Positions 5,965 through 6,689 of a stretch of 6,689 nt of DNA are shown here, in pieces (position 1 is the stretch's first letter; each line of letters begins with the position of its first letter). The notes under the pieces were generated by a model, which saw nothing but the letters and a program-made list of their open reading frames with translations, had not been told where the DNA came from and searched no databases. Position numbers and translations under genes: made by a program. This stretch comes from Pseudomonadota bacterium (GTDB lineage Bacteria > Pseudomonadota > Gammaproteobacteria > Burkholderiales > Rhodocyclaceae), in the NCBI GenBank assembly GCA_009778425.1, contig WRJU01000150.1:1-6689 (forward strand). The letters are read 5' to 3'.

Positions 5965-6647
5965 TGCAGGTGAAGGCGCATCGGCGTCTCGGAAGCTGGC
6001 AGGCGCTCGATGCGGCAATTCGCGGGAACCTCATCGTCGTCGCTGTCGATTTCCAGAATATCCAGCACTTCGCGCCCAAGGGCGCGGCAAGCTCGGATGA
6101 GCGGGCTGGGCAGTCCCTCCGGCATCTGTTTATGCAGCAGCAGCTTGGATGAGGACAACGCGGCCACCGGCTTGAGGAGACGGTCGCGGAAAGCGCCCAT
6201 CAAGTGCAAAACATTGCGGTCGGCCGCCTCGCGCTGCCAGAGATTGCTCGGCCATTGCGCGGGTACGCCATAAGCGCGGGGGAAAAGGTCGAGGTCGCGG
6301 CTGACGGCGCGGATGTCTTCGTGCGAATCCCGGAACGGCAACAGCACGATGTCGGCCAGGTCATAGAGTTTATGATCCATGTCGGTGCGGTTTCCCGCGC
6401 CGTCGACAACGCCTATCCATTCATCGAGCGTGCGCAGTTTGTCGATGACCTTGGCCAGGGCGTCCCCGTTACGGGCATCGGCGGTGATGTAGCGGCGGCC
6501 ATTGGGAGTGAGTGGCTCGCGGGAAACGTCGGTCAGTACGCAGGCTGCACGATACCCAAGCAAACCGAACCCCTGGCACAGCATATGGGAAAGCGTGGTC
6601 TTGCCTGTGCCGCCTTTGTTGCCGATCACGCAGATGATTCTTGCCAT
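5955..6647 (-). CDS. ParA/MinD-family P-loop ATPase
   Basis: 230-residue ATPase, numbered from the ATG at 6647. The deviant Walker A motif KGGTGKTT is at 11-18 with signature lysine K11 and nucleotide-binding K16. Walker A' is VLTDVSREP with D40, and Walker B is IGVVDGAGN with D82. Together these mark a ParA/MinD-type dimerising ATPase, a family that partitions DNA or positions protein cargo on the nucleoid or membrane. No N-terminal helix-turn-helix precedes the P-loop, so it is the short ParA type. No C-terminal amphipathic MinD-type helix is obvious. Instead there is an acidic patch DSDDDE (201-206) and a His-rich end, HLHHA. AGGA lies 7 nt before the ATG at 6647. The frame also opens at 6689 (MGELRLLP...), but that extension looks spurious. 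No parB or parS-like repeats are visible. The gene directly precedes phaM on the same strand, which suggests a link to PHA granules, though the true cargo is unknown. Confidence 0.85.
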   Translation of the reverse strand: MARIICVIGNKGGTGKTTLSHMLCQGFGLLGYRAACVLTDVSREPLTPNGRRYITADARNGDALAKVIDKLRTLDEWIGVVDGAGNRTDMDHKLYDLADIVLLPFRDSHEDIRAVSRDLDLFPRAYGVPAQWPSNLWQREAADRNVLHLMGAFRDRLLKPVAALSSSKLLLHKQMPEGLPSPLIRACRALGREVLDILEIDSDDDEVPANCRIERLPASETPMRLHLHHA

Positions 6648-6689
6648 GATTCCATCCTGAACGCGCGGGAGAAGCCGCAGTTCGCCCAT

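Noticed and set aside
6648..6689. N-terminal extension of the ParA-like ORF to the window edge (ATG at 6689)
   Set aside because: ParA proteins of this short type begin a few residues before the P-loop, and the ATG at 6647 has its own ribosome site. The segment may instead be the end of an upstream gene, which cannot be decided here.

Overview
The window reads as high-GC chromosomal DNA from a betaproteobacterium. The best guess is Rhodocyclales or a relative, based on the GC-rich codon use, the RecC and PepN variants, a PhaM-family protein and an EF-G-like second elongation factor. No species can be named. I see no integrase, transposase, CRISPR array, tRNA or rRNA.

Layout, left to right. 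(1) Positions 1-263, minus strand: N-terminus of a RecC-type exonuclease V gamma subunit, cut by the window edge. (2) 286-2991, minus strand: a complete aminopeptidase N (pepN) ending 22 bp before recC, so the two may be co-transcribed. (3) 2992-3139: a short divergent intergenic region. (4) 3140-5125, plus strand: an EF-G-like translational GTPase with an altered G domain. (5) 5123-5293: a palindromic intergenic element with nested inverted repeats. It starts on the stop codon of the EF-G-like gene. (6) 5296-5341: a good Rho-independent terminator reading leftwards. (7) 5387-5842, minus strand: a small PhaM-family polyhydroxyalkanoate (PHA) granule protein. (8) 5955-6647, minus strand: a ParA-family ATPase lying directly upstream of phaM.

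Most of the window is housekeeping: peptide turnover, double-strand break repair and a translation-factor paralogue. The part most worth a second look is the parA-like/phaM pair. PhaM is known as the adaptor that ties PHA granules to the nucleoid and to PHA synthase. ParA ATPases are nucleoid-bound and position cargo such as plasmids and carboxysomes. Side by side on one strand, and with the PhaM here carrying only a short basic tail, they suggest a ParA-driven PHA granule positioning or partitioning module. That is a hypothesis from gene order and family knowledge; nothing in the sequence proves it. Second in interest is the EF-G-like protein, which appears to lack the switch I threonine motif and the G3 histidine of canonical EF-G.
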